Shown: in pieces, positions 25,631-34,886 of the stretch
Position numbering within the stretch: position 1 is the stretch's first letter
How the letters are laid out: each line of letters starts with the position of its first letter
Source: Lysobacteraceae bacterium
GTDB taxonomy: Bacteria > Pseudomonadota > Gammaproteobacteria > Nitrococcales > AK92
DNA length: 64,000 nucleotides
Assembly (NCBI GenBank): GCA_012523465.1
Contig: JAAYIK010000016.1
Location: 124,001 to 188,000 of the forward strand
Reading direction: 5' to 3'
Made by a program: the position numbers and the translations under genes
The notes under the pieces: generated by a model
Told to the model about the DNA's origin: nothing
Seen by the model: only the letters and a program-made list of their open reading frames with translations
The model's database searches: none

Positions 25631-27625
25631 ATGCGCCGGCTCCTCATCGGATTGGTCATCGCCGCCCTGGCAATCGGCGCCACGCTGACCGGCCTCGCCC
25701 TGGCGCTCGAAAGCGCCTGGTTCGCCCAATTCGTCGCCCGCCAGGCCAGCGGCCGGATGGACAGGCAGGTCACCATCGCCGGACCGCTTGCCTTCGACTG
25801 GGCGCTGCGCCCGCGCCTACACATCCCCACCCTCACCATCGCCAATGCCGATTGGGCCGGGTCCGAGCCACTGGCGCGAATCGCCGGTGCGCAGTTGACC
25901 CTGGACCTTGCACGCCTGCTTGGGGGGCAGCTGGTCATTGCGAACCTGCTGCTGCATGCGCCGCAGCTCGATCTGCAGCGGCTGAAAGATGGCCGCAGCA
26001 ACTGGCAGGAGCTGCTCGGCGGTGACTCCTCGGGCAAGCCGGCACGGGTGATCGTGGACACGGTACGGATACGCGACGGCAGGCTGCGTCTCGATGACGC
26101 CAGTCAGGCACTGCTGTTGGACATCGCCATCGAGACCGTCGCCGCCGGCGCCGGCCCCGAGCTCTTGCACGTGGCAGGCCGGGGCAGCCGACGCGGTCAC
26201 GGCTTCGAGCTGGATTTGCGCGGCGGTCCGCTGCTGGCCGTGACCGATCCCGAGCGCCCTTATCCCGTCGCCGGCACGCTGCGCGCCGGCGGCACCCGCT
26301 TGCAAGGCGCGGGAGAGCTGTTGCGGCCCGCGGCGCCCGCGCGCGGCGCCTTCACGCTGACGCTGCAAGGCCCCAACCCGGCCGACTTGCACCAGTTGCT
26401 GGGGCTGGCGCTGCCCGACCTACCGCCCTATCGGTTGACGGGTCGACTGCTGTTCGAGCAGGGACATTGGCATTTTCGCGACTTCGACGGTCGGGTCGGC
26501 GACAGCGACCTGACCGGCAACCTCGTCATCCGCCCAGGCCGGCCCCTGGTGCTAGACGCCGAGCTGGCTTCCCGCCAGCTGGACCTGGATGATCTGCTGC
26601 CCGCGCTCGGCGCCGCTCCGGCCAGCGACGTGGGAGAGACCGCCGCGGCCGGGCAAAGGCAGCAGGCGCAAGCCCGGCGGCAAGCCCCGGACGTATTGCC
26701 GGAAGCCCCTGCCGACCGGGATCGCCTCCTCGGCGTGAAAGCCAGGGTCAGGTTCCGCGGCGAGCGCGTCGCCGCGCCGCGCCAAATCCCGCTGCAGCAG
26801 GTCGACTTCACCCTCGAGCTGGCCGACGGCGTCCTGCGCTTCCAGCCGCTGACCTTCGCGCTGGGCGGCGGCAGGGTCCGCTCCCGGCTGGCGCTGGATA
26901 CCCGCCGCCAGCCGGTGCAGGGGCGGCTCGAAGCCCACATCCAGGATGTGGACCTGAGCGAGCTGCTTGGCGGTTTCGGCGTTCCCAGGGGCGGATTCGG
27001 CACCATCCGCGGCCGGCTCGATGCCCGCTTTGCCGGCGACTCGCTGGCGCAGGCGGCGGCGTCCAGCGATGGCGGCCTACTGCTCTACATGACCAGCGGC
27101 GAAATCGACGCGGTGCTGGTGTCGCTGGCCGGTCTCGACGCCGGCCGGGCCTTGATGAAGCGGCTTTTCGGCTCCGGTCCGACGCGGATCGAATGTGCTT
27201 TCGGTCATCTCGAGGCCCGCGACGGGCTGGCAACCTTGGAACGCTTTCTGATTGCCACCGAGGACATCGACCTGACGGCCGCCGGCACGGTGAACCTGAG
27301 GCAGGAGACGTTCGATATCGCCCTACGTGGCTATCCGCGCTCTCCGAGCGTCGGCGCCAGCGACGCGCCGGTGCATCTCGGCGGCAAATTCGCCGCCGCC
27401 GACGTCTCCGTGATGTCCAAGGAGCTGGTGGCCCGCGGCGCGCTGGCGGCGCTGGCCGCCCTGGTGGCACCGCCGCTGGCAATCGCGCCCTTTCTCAACC
27501 CCGGCAGCGGCGACGAAAAGGAAGATGTCTGCAGCCGCCTCAGCCGCGAGGCCAGCAGGATCGAGCTGGGCTCGGCTCCCGTCGATGCAGCGGCCGCAGC
27601 AGGCCGCCGCGCGCGCCGCGACTGA
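25631..27625 (+). CDS. AsmA family protein
   Basis: 664 residues with an N-terminal membrane anchor (about 3-27) and a long periplasmic beta-rich region, including ARQASGRMDRQVTIAGPLAFD and the C-terminal AsmA domain with TAAGTVNLRQETFDI. AsmA-like proteins bridge inner and outer membranes and move phospholipid. A Q/R/A-rich linker near residues 335-365 is low in order. A hairpin (27630-27658) follows the stop. Confidence 0.85.
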   Translation: MRRLLIGLVIAALAIGATLTGLALALESAWFAQFVARQASGRMDRQVTIAGPLAFDWALRPRLHIPTLTIANADWAGSEPLARIAGAQLTLDLARLLGGQLVIANLLLHAPQLDLQRLKDGRSNWQELLGGDSSGKPARVIVDTVRIRDGRLRLDDASQALLLDIAIETVAAGAGPELLHVAGRGSRRGHGFELDLRGGPLLAVTDPERPYPVAGTLRAGGTRLQGAGELLRPAAPARGAFTLTLQGPNPADLHQLLGLALPDLPPYRLTGRLLFEQGHWHFRDFDGRVGDSDLTGNLVIRPGRPLVLDAELASRQLDLDDLLPALGAAPASDVGETAAAGQRQQAQARRQAPDVLPEAPADRDRLLGVKARVRFRGERVAAPRQIPLQQVDFTLELADGVLRFQPLTFALGGGRVRSRLALDTRRQPVQGRLEAHIQDVDLSELLGGFGVPRGGFGTIRGRLDARFAGDSLAQAAASSDGGLLLYMTSGEIDAVLVSLAGLDAGRALMKRLFGSGPTRIECAFGHLEARDGLATLERFLIATEDIDLTAAGTVNLRQETFDIALRGYPRSPSVGASDAPVHLGGKFAAADVSVMSKELVARGALAALAALVAPPLAIAPFLNPGSGDEKEDVCSRLSREASRIELGSAPVDAAAAAGRRARRD

Positions 27626-27629
27626 GCGA

Positions 27630-27658
27630 GCCCGCTCCCTGCCAGCCCGGGAGCGGGC
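27630..27658. terminator. hairpin between AsmA and the FlhB-tail gene
   Basis: GCCCGCTCCC (27630-27639) with its perfect complement at 27649-27658 and a 9-base loop, in the 38-bp convergent gap. Both genes end against it. Confidence 0.6.
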
Positions 27659-27663
27659 GCGGC

Positions 27664-27966
27664 TCATCGCCGCCCAGAGAAGCCGGCCGGCACCTTGCCG
27701 CGGATCCAGTAGGCGAAGGCGATGACCTCGGCCACTATCCGATACAGCTCTTCCGGGATTTCGCTGTCCAGCGGCAGCTGCGCCAGCACCTCGACCAGCT
27801 CCTGATCGCTGCGGATGGGCACGCCGTGCTCGGCCGCGGCCTTGAGGATGGCAGTGGCGGTCTCACCCGCCCCCTTGGCGGTTACCCGGGGCGCGCCCTC
27901 GCCGCTGTACTCCAGCGCCACGGCGAGCTGACGGCGACGCCGGGTGGCGGGATCAGGCTCTTTCAT
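27664..27966 (-). CDS. EscU/YscU/HrcU family protein (FlhB C-terminal homologue)
   Basis: 100 residues corresponding to only the cytoplasmic C-terminal part of FlhB/YscU export-switch proteins: AVALEYSGEGAPRVTAKG, then AAAEHGVPIRSD and the LPLDSEIPEELYRIVAEVIAF segment. The autocleavage NPTH site is replaced. Such FlhB-tail proteins (FhlB, YlqH) accompany FliK-like genes and can stand in for the FlhB tail. It overlaps the FliK-like gene by 14 bp. Confidence 0.85.
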   Translation of the reverse strand: MKEPDPATRRRRQLAVALEYSGEGAPRVTAKGAGETATAILKAAAEHGVPIRSDQELVEVLAQLPLDSEIPEELYRIVAEVIAFAYWIRGKVPAGFSGRR

Positions 27967-29026
27967 CGATCAACCCCTGCATTTGCAGCACCGGCAGCTC
28001 GTCCACCGCCGGCGGCTCAGCCTCGAAACAATGCAGCTCCCTGACTTCCAGTCCGAGGGCCTGCAGCCGCTCGACCAGCTGCGGCAGCGCCGCCTGCAGC
28101 CTGGCCGCGGTGGCGGCCCGCTCGGCCCACCAGTACACGCTGACCCCGCTGCCGCACCAGTGCAGCGCCGCGCCCATGGCATCCTCAGCGAAGTTAAAGC
28201 GCAGCCGCACCAGCAACCCGCCGCTACCGACCGTCTCGGCTTCCGCTTCGCCCTGGCGTTCCCTCTGGATGCGCAGCTGCAGCGACTCTGGCCCGGCCTG
28301 CCCCTGCAGCGGCAGCTCGAACAGCAAATCCAGGTCCTGGCTGCTGGCGGCATGCAACTGCAGCGTCTCCAGCCGCGCCAGCAGACGCCCCGCGCCCTCG
28401 GCGAGACGGGACAGCTGGCCGCGACTGGTCGCCGTCTCCTCGGCGGCCACCTTGCCGCCTGCTGGCGCGGTCTGCAGCTGCGCCAGCAGGCGCAGCAGCT
28501 GGGCCTTGAAATCCTGCTCGGGCCGCTCCTGCGGCTGCCCAAGCAGACGCGCCTCCAAAAACAGCCCGGAATCGCGCAGCGCTGCCGCCAGCTCCCGCGG
28601 GTCGGCAAGCTGCTCCGGGCGCCGCACCTGCGCGGCGACAGCGGCCAGCAGAGCGCGCAGCGGGGGCGGCGCAGTTGCCGCCAGATCGAGCAGCTGGGAC
28701 AGCCCTGCGGCGAGGTTGGTCCGGCTGCCGTCGCTGCCGAGCAGCGCGCGCAGGCCGGCCTGCAGCGGCTGTTCCGGCCGTCGGGTCGACAGGATTTGCA
28801 GCACCGTCACCGGCTGCAGCTGGGCGACGCGCAGCTGCAGCTGATCGCCTGCTCGCAGCGGTACCCGGCTGCGTGGGCTGAGCAGATGACCGCTGGCGAG
28901 CTCGAGCAGCAACCGGCCTTCGCTGCTGCGACGAACCACGGCCTGCAGCTCGGCCCCCAACCGCAGCGGCGGCAGGCTCCGATCCGGAGCCAGCGTCAGG
29001 GAGGGCTGGAGCGGCCCGATCCGCAT
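27953..29026 (-). CDS. FliK-like flagellar hook-length control protein
   Basis: 357 residues, leucine/glutamine-rich, with a C-terminal Flg_hook-like domain (about 245-345: ESLQLRIQRE, VRLRFNFAEDAMGAALHWCGSGVSV). FliK sets hook length and switches export specificity by contacting the FlhB tail, here encoded just downstream. ATG at 29026 is 5 bp after the AAA/SPOR gene. No other flagellar gene is in the window, so a non-flagellar use is possible. Confidence 0.75.
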   Translation of the reverse strand: MRIGPLQPSLTLAPDRSLPPLRLGAELQAVVRRSSEGRLLLELASGHLLSPRSRVPLRAGDQLQLRVAQLQPVTVLQILSTRRPEQPLQAGLRALLGSDGSRTNLAAGLSQLLDLAATAPPPLRALLAAVAAQVRRPEQLADPRELAAALRDSGLFLEARLLGQPQERPEQDFKAQLLRLLAQLQTAPAGGKVAAEETATSRGQLSRLAEGAGRLLARLETLQLHAASSQDLDLLFELPLQGQAGPESLQLRIQRERQGEAEAETVGSGGLLVRLRFNFAEDAMGAALHWCGSGVSVYWWAERAATAARLQAALPQLVERLQALGLEVRELHCFEAEPPAVDELPVLQMQGLIDERA

Positions 29027-29031
29027 GCGCT

Positions 29032-30477
29032 TCAGTCCCTGGCGATCTGCTGCAGCTCGCCGAAACTGCGCACCCAGGCGCCAGCTTCGCGCAGTTCCGC
29101 CGGCAGTCGCTGCAGCGCCGCCCGGCCAGCCGCGCGGCTGGGATAGTCTCCCAGCACCACCACATGCCAATCGCGCTGATTCAGCTCGACGGTCAACAGC
29201 GCCGCGCGATCGACCAGGCCGTGCTCGCGGATGTAGCGGGACAGCGCCGCCCGGTCGCTGGCGCCGATCAGCTGGATGGTGAAGCGATCGGGATTTTGGC
29301 GCCGCAGCCAGGCATTGCCGCGCAGCGGCGTCTCCGCCGAACCCGCCGACGCCGGTGGCGGAGCCGGCGCAGCGGCGACCACCGACGCCGGCGGCTCGCT
29401 CGCCGATGCGGCCGGCGCTTCCGGCTGCGGCTCCTGGACTTCCGGTTCGGTCGCGAGCCCCTCCGCGGCAGCGGCGACCACCTCCGGCTCGTCGTTCCAG
29501 GGCTGCGGCTCTTGCGGCACCGCCTGCTCCTGCGGGACCGGCGCGGCAGCCTGATCGGCTGCGGGCGCAACCGGAGCGGGCCGCTGCGGCGGCGGCAGCG
29601 CGAGCCTGGTGGTGGTTTCACCGCGCTGTACGATGGCGGCGGGCGACCTGGTCGCCTGTCGCTCGGCGTACTGCAAGGCAGCCACCAGGACGATGGCCAG
29701 GACGGTCAAGATGACGCTGACAACCAGCGCGGCACGCCGCCCGCCGGCCGGCAGCCCCAGGCGCGGCAGCTTCAGTTGCGGCAGCGACCAGCGGCGGCCG
29801 CCTCCGCTCAACAACAGCTCCAGCTCCCGCTCAATGCGGGCGGGCACGCCGCGGGAGCGCTCGTGAATGGCCCGCAGCTTGCGTTCGGCGAGCAGGATTT
29901 CGGCCCCCGACAGCCGCAGGTCTAGATATTCCAAGGTCTGATCGGCGGTGAAGGGCTGCAGCTTCAGCTCGTAGAGCTGGTCCGGCGACAGGTCTCCCAG
30001 CGCTTCCAGTCGCTGCTTGAAGCCCGGCTCGGCGCTCAGCAGCAAGCCGAAGCCGTCGCCTTCCTGCCGCGCCTGCTTCCATGCTGCCAGCAGCGCCGCC
30101 AGCGTCTCGTCCTGCAGCCTGGCCGCATCGTCGATCAGCAGCGCCGTCTGCACTTCCTGGCTGTCGGCCACCCGCAGCCGCTGCGGCGATTCTGCCCGTA
30201 CCTCCTCCAGGATGGCCAGCAGCACTCCGGCATCCAGGCCGGCGCTGGCCGCGACGCGGCGCATCCGCAGGCCGTTCGAGTGCCAGGCCAAGCTCTGCAG
30301 CAGCGCGGTCTTGCCTATCCCCGCCATGCCGCTGACCAGAACCACCTGCTCCCCCACCTGCAGCAGCTGCAGGGCAATGTTGCGCTGGATCTGGCGAACT
30401 TTGGGCAAGGGCAGATCGCGGCCGGGTGGCGTCGCGCCGACATCCAGGATCACGTCATCGTCGAATCGAGCCGTCAT
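29032..30477 (-). CDS. AAA ATPase with C-terminal SPOR domain (DamX-like)
   Basis: 481 residues. Order: AAA/ATPase domain with Walker A GMAGIGKT (about 50-57) and Walker B ALLIDDAA; a transmembrane helix near 250-272; a long Pro/Ala/Glu-rich periplasmic linker; and a C-terminal SPOR domain (about the last 75 residues, FTIQLIGASDRAALSRYI) that binds denuded septal glycan. This is the DamX layout, a cell-division protein. It heads an operon with FliK-like and FlhB-tail genes, linking a septal factor to flagellar parts. Confidence 0.8.
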   Translation of the reverse strand: MTARFDDDVILDVGATPPGRDLPLPKVRQIQRNIALQLLQVGEQVVLVSGMAGIGKTALLQSLAWHSNGLRMRRVAASAGLDAGVLLAILEEVRAESPQRLRVADSQEVQTALLIDDAARLQDETLAALLAAWKQARQEGDGFGLLLSAEPGFKQRLEALGDLSPDQLYELKLQPFTADQTLEYLDLRLSGAEILLAERKLRAIHERSRGVPARIERELELLLSGGGRRWSLPQLKLPRLGLPAGGRRAALVVSVILTVLAIVLVAALQYAERQATRSPAAIVQRGETTTRLALPPPQRPAPVAPAADQAAAPVPQEQAVPQEPQPWNDEPEVVAAAAEGLATEPEVQEPQPEAPAASASEPPASVVAAAPAPPPASAGSAETPLRGNAWLRRQNPDRFTIQLIGASDRAALSRYIREHGLVDRAALLTVELNQRDWHVVVLGDYPSRAAGRAALQRLPAELREAGAWVRSFGELQQIARD

Positions 30478-30545
30478 CGTCACGCTCTTTATCGGCTGTT
30501 TCTCGGCCCGGCTATGGTAGCAAACACCCACGCCCATCCGTTTCC

Positions 30546-30574
30546 TTGACAGCCGCATTTTTGCCCCTTATCAT
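30546..30574 (+). promoter_or_regulatory. sigma70 promoter of tRNA-Glu
   Basis: Perfect TTGACA (30546-30551), 17-base spacer, TATCAT (30569-30574). A start near 30581 gives about 20 nt before the mature tRNA. A G/C-rich discriminator (GCGCGC) follows the -10, as expected for a stringently controlled stable-RNA promoter. Confidence 0.8.
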
Positions 30575-30600
30575 GCGCGCAGCTTCTGACGGGAGCCAAC

Positions 30601-30676
30601 GTCCCCATCGTCTAGAGGCCTAGGACACCGCCCTTTCACGGCGGCGACCGGGGTTCGAATCCCCGTGGGGACGCCA
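30601..30676 (+). tRNA. tRNA-Glu (anticodon UUC)
   Basis: Acceptor arm GTCCCCA pairs with TGGGGAC; anticodon loop CCTTTCACG with TTC; T-loop GGTTCGAATCC; genomic CCA at 30674-30676. Nearly identical to E. coli tRNA-Glu. Single-gene unit with its own promoter and terminator. Confidence 0.97.
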
Positions 30677-30685
30677 ATCAAAACA

Positions 30686-30719
30686 AGGGCTTGGCCGCAA
30701 GGCCAAGCCCTTTCTCTTT
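30686..30719 (+). terminator. intrinsic terminator after tRNA-Glu
   Basis: AGGGCTTGGCC-GCAA-GGCCAAGCCCT, an 11-bp stem closed by a GNRA-type loop, followed by TTTCTCTTT. A textbook Rho-independent terminator. Confidence 0.9.
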
Positions 30720-30821
30720 GTCCACCGAGTCCTCGGACCCTTCCGCGCCCGGCACGTCTTGCGCCTGTGCTACTTTTAGCTTTTGTGCCCTGGCCGCCGC
30801 CACGTTTTTCCGAGGCTTTGC

Positions 30822-31967
30822 GTGTCGCGCTCCGATTTTCTCGTCATCCTTTTCAGCACCATCCTGAGCTTTACCGTGCTGTACGCGCCGCAGCCGCTGC
30901 TGCCACTGCTGGCCGCAGAGCTCGGCGTGGGACGCCCGGCGGCTTCCCTGCTGATCACGGTCACGCTGCTTCCGCTTAGCATCGCACCAGTGGCCTACGG
31001 CTTCATGCTGGAGTCGGTCTCGGCCAAGCGGATGCTGATCGGAGCCTCGCTGCTGCTGGCGCTGACCTCGCTGGCGCTGGCCCTGGGCCCCGACTATGGC
31101 GGATTTCTGCTGCTCCGGCTGCTGCAGGGCCTGCTTCTTCCCGCCATGCTGACGGCGTTGATGACCTATATCTCGGCCAGGGCCGAGCCGGCCAGACTGG
31201 GCCAGGCCATGGCGGTCTATGTCGCCAGCACAGTGCTGGGCGGCTTCAGCGGCCGCGCCTTCGCCGGCCTGGTGGCGGAATGGGCCGGCTGGCGCACCGC
31301 CTTCTTGCTGATCGGCCTGCTGCTGCTGGCTGCAGCCTTGCTGCTGCTGCGCCTGCGCGCCGACCCGGCCAGCCGGTTCACGCGCGTCCCTGCCGGCGCC
31401 ATCGGCGACGTGCTGCGCACCGCCGGGCTGGGCCGCAGCTACCTGGTGATCTTTTGCGCTTTCTTCGTCTTCGCCTCGCTGCTCAACTTCCTGCCGTTCC
31501 GGCTGATCGAGCTGGATCCGGGCCTGGGGCCGAGCGCGATCGCGCTGATGTACACCGGCTATCTCATGGGCATAGCGGTATCGCTGGCCGCCGAGCGGAT
31601 CGCCACCCTGCTCGGCAGCCGCAAGCAGGCAGTCGTCCTGGGACTGGGCTTGCAGCTTGCCGCCACCGTGCTCTTCATGCTGCCGGCGGTGGCGTTGCTG
31701 TTCGCCAACATGTTCCTGCTGTGCGCCGGCATGTTCCTGGTGCACGGCCTGCTGCCAGGACTCATCAACGAGCTGGCGCCGGAACGGCGCGGCATCGTCA
31801 ACGGCTTGTACGTGGGCGCCTACTACGCCGGCGGCAGCGTCGGCTCGTTCGCCCCTGGATTGCTGCTGGCTGCAGGCGGTTGGCAGACATTCATCCTGGG
31901 CCTGGCGACGGTGGCCACGCTGGCGTTGCTGACGGCCGCAACCGCACCCCGCCGCTCGGCCGGCTGA
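30822..31967 (+). CDS. MFS transporter (YnfM-like)
   Basis: 381 residues with 12 predicted helices. The early part (TVLYAPQPLLPLLAAELGV) is typical of YnfM/YbcL-like arabinose-efflux-family carriers. Start is a GTG at 30822 with GAGG seven bases before; the open frame to 30783 lacks such a site. Probably drug or metabolite export. Its stop lies 14 bp from the truncated GMC gene on the other strand. Confidence 0.82.
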   Translation: MSRSDFLVILFSTILSFTVLYAPQPLLPLLAAELGVGRPAASLLITVTLLPLSIAPVAYGFMLESVSAKRMLIGASLLLALTSLALALGPDYGGFLLLRLLQGLLLPAMLTALMTYISARAEPARLGQAMAVYVASTVLGGFSGRAFAGLVAEWAGWRTAFLLIGLLLLAAALLLLRLRADPASRFTRVPAGAIGDVLRTAGLGRSYLVIFCAFFVFASLLNFLPFRLIELDPGLGPSAIALMYTGYLMGIAVSLAAERIATLLGSRKQAVVLGLGLQLAATVLFMLPAVALLFANMFLLCAGMFLVHGLLPGLINELAPERRGIVNGLYVGAYYAGGSVGSFAPGLLLAAGGWQTFILGLATVATLALLTAATAPRRSAG

Positions 31968-31981
31968 GCCGCCGTGCGCCT

Positions 31982-33310
31982 TCAGGCTACTGCTGTGGCC
32001 GACATGATCCTGGCGGCGCTGGCCGGCGCCTCCATGATTTGGCGCATCAGCTTGTAGCCACGCAACAGGGTTTCCAGGTCTTCTTCCTCGCCGAAGTAGT
32101 TGGGATCGATCAGCGGTGGAGCCAACGGATCAGGGCCATGCAGCGCGACCCGGCCGCGGCTCCTGGGCCGCAGCACGCAGACGTGGCAGCTGTAGCCGTG
32201 ACCGAAATGCAGCTTGCGGCTGTGGTCGTCGACGATGCCGATGACGAAGTGCAGCTGCACATCCGGCAGTTCCAGTGCCGGGTCGGTCCGGAGAAAGCCG
32301 CCGGCCTCGGCGTAGTTGGTGGTCAGCAGGCCGGTCCGCTGCCGTCGATACTCCCGCCAGGCCCGCAGCAGCTGCACGGCGCCGCTGGGCGAGAAGCCGA
32401 ACAGCTCCTTGGATTTGGATCTGTAGCAGGCGACGTAGTCGATGTGATCCTGCAGGTTCTCGCCCACCCCCGGCAGCTCGTGCACAATTGGAATGCCGTG
32501 CCGCTCCAGCTCCCGCCGCGGCCCGACGCCGGACAGCAGCAGCGACTGCAGCGCTCCGGCGCTCAGCAGGACCTCACGGCGCACCGAGACGATGTGGGTC
32601 TTGCCGCCCTGGCGGTATTCCACTCCCACGGCACGGCGGCCCTGGAACAGGATGCGGGTGGCATTGGCACGGGTCAGCACGGTGAGGTTGCCGCGGCCTC
32701 GCACCGGGTTCAGATAGGCCTTGGCCACGCTGCAGCGCTCGCCATTGACCTGGGTGACCTGATACAGCCCCACCCCTTCCATTTGCGGACCGTTGAAGTC
32801 ATCGGTGCGGGGAAAGCCAGCCTGCGCCGCGGCTTCCAGGAAGGCCAGGGTCACCGGCTGGGGCGAGCGCAAGTCGGCCACGTTGAGCGGCCCGCCGACG
32901 CCGTGATAGGGCCCAGCGCCGCGCTCGTTGTTCTCGGCCTTGAGGAAATAGGGCAGCACCTCCCGGTACGACCAGCCCTCGTTGCCCAGTGCCGCCCAGT
33001 GGTCGTAGTCGCTGGGATGGCCCCGGATGTAGATCATGGCGTTGATCGCGCTGCTGCCGCCCAGGACCTTGCCGCGCGGCTGGTAGCCGCGGCGGCCGTT
33101 GAGGCCGAGCTGCGGCTCGGTCTGGAAAGCCCAGTTGTGGTAGCGGCCAGGCAGGGTCAGAGCGGTGCCAGCCGGGATGTGCAACACCGGGCTGGTATCA
33201 GCCTTGCCGGCCTCCAGCAGGCAGACCCTGATGGCCGGGTCGGCCGAGAGCCGGTTGGCCAACACGCATCCCGCCGAACCGCCGCCCACAATCACGTAGT
33301 CGTACAGCAC
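31982..33310 (-). pseudogene. GMC oxidoreductase (alcohol/choline dehydrogenase type), C-terminally truncated
   Basis: 442 residues where the family has about 530-560. The FAD-binding start [38 protein letters not shown] and the substrate domain are intact. After [16 protein letters not shown] the sequence ends in an unrelated short tail. The missing part would carry the HPVGTC.MG motif, with the catalytic His and the second active-site residue, and the final FAD contacts. The GTG at 33310 with AGGAGG before it is the start. The truncation abuts the convergent MFS gene, consistent with a deletion. Confidence 0.78.
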
Positions 33311-33360
33311 AGGCCTCCTCCTCATTGTTGTCGTTATCGACCGGGACCTGCCGCGCGGCC

Positions 33361-34720
33361 CTACGCCAGGAACCGCGACACCAGTCTGATCAGCGCCCTC
33401 GCCCTGGCGGTATAGGGCGGGAACAGCAGATGCGTGCTGCTGTAGCGGTCGACCAGCACGGCCCGCTCGTGCGAGAAGGCCCTGAAGCCGAAAACGCCGT
33501 GCGCATTGCCCAGGCCGCTGTGGTTGACGCCGCCGAACGGCAGGTTGCCGTGAAGAAAATGCACCAGGCTGTGATTGACGCAGCTGCCGCCCGCTGAGGT
33601 ATTGCCGAGCACCTGCTCCGCCACCGCCCTGTCCTCGGCATAGACGTACAGCGCCAGCGGCTTGGGCCGGCCGTTGACGTCGACCAGCACGGTGGGGGCG
33701 ATGAAGCACTCCTCGGCCACCAGCTCGCCCCCCCGTCACGAGCCGGGCGCCCCGCTGCAGCGCATCCTCCAGCAGGCCGCGCAGGCGCTCGAAATGACGG
33801 GCGTTGACGATGCGGCAATAATCCGGCGAGCTGCGCTGGGCCGCCGCATCGGCCCCGTAAACCCGGCGGATGCGCGCCTTGAGCTTGTCGAGAAACTCCG
33901 CGCGCACGCTTGCGTGCACGTAAACATGGTCCGGCGCAATGCAGGTCTGGCCGTTGTTGGCAAACTTGCTCCAGACCAGGTTGCGCACGGTCTTGTCGAG
34001 GTTGGCGCTGGCATCGACGATGGCCGGCGACTTGCCACCCAGCTCCAGGGTCACCGACGCCAGGTGCCGGGCCGCCGCTTCCATCACAACTTTGCCCACC
34101 GCCGGGCTGCCGGTGAAGAAAATGTGGTTGAACGGCAGGGACAGCAGCGCGCTCGCCACCTCGACGCCGCCTTCGAAGACCGCCACCTCCTCGGGCGGGA
34201 ACGTCTCCTCGACGATCTCGCGGATCAGGCGGGAGCAGTGCGGGGTCAGCTCGGACGGCTTGAGGATGACCGTATTGCCGGCCGCAATGGCCGACACCAG
34301 CGGCCCGAAGCTGAGGTTGAAGGGGTAATTCCAGGACGAGATGATGAGGCAGACGCCCTTGGGCTCGTAGCGAATTTCCGCCCGGGTGCCCAGCATGGCC
34401 AGGGTGGGTCGGACCCACTTGGGCTTCATCCAGCGCCTGAGGTGGCGCCGCACGTGGGTGATCTCGTGCAGCACGGGAAAGATCTCGCTCAGCTCCACTT
34501 CCTCCGGCGGCTTGCGGAAGTCGGCGGCGGCCGCCCGCTGGATCTGCTCCCGGCGCGCGAGCAGGGCCTTGCGCAACCGCTCCAGCCTGGCCAGCCGCTC
34601 CGCGGCGCTGGCATGCCGCAGCCTGGGGGCGAAGGCCTGCTGGCGGGCGAAAACGGCCCGAATCTCATCGTGCGCCGGCTCGACCTGAGCGAGCACGGTG
34701 TTGGCGGCATCGGCGGTCAT
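33361..34720 (-). pseudogene. aldehyde dehydrogenase, frameshifted and internally deleted
   Basis: Coniferyl/long-chain ALDH type. Catalytic Cys (NNGQTCIAP), Glu (LELGGKSP) and the NAD-binding [10 protein letters not shown] are intact up to LVTGG. Then the frame shifts at a run of seven C on the plus strand (33728-33734). With six, the frame continues [17 protein letters not shown]. Directly after this, about 29 codons are absent, including the universal EEIFGP motif: TVLVDV runs straight into [10 protein letters not shown]. The rest to the stop at 33361 is normal. Two lesions, one not explainable by miscalling a homopolymer, make a real pseudogene likely. ATG at 34720 has AGGAGC upstream. 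Confidence 0.8.
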
Positions 34721-34886
34721 GGCTGCTCCTGTTCCTGCATCGTTGACGCCACGCAAAGCCCGCGACACGGGTCTGGCTACCAGCAAGCATAGCCGGCTGA
34801 CCGAAAGACCGATACCGCCCGCGGCCGCGGGAAAGCCCAATACTGGTCAAGGGATATTCGCTGCCTCAGGCCGGCGCCTGCTGCAA

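Noticed and set aside
27664..29026. Part of a flagellar or type III secretion gene cluster
   Set aside because: Only FliK-like and FlhB-tail genes are present; no other fli, flh, flg or sct gene occurs in the window.
31982..34840. A 952-codon open frame on the minus strand that seems to fuse ALDH and GMC genes
   Set aside because: The ALDH N-terminal frame and the GMC frame coincide only because of the frameshift at 33728-33734; the stretch between them is out-of-frame ALDH sequence.
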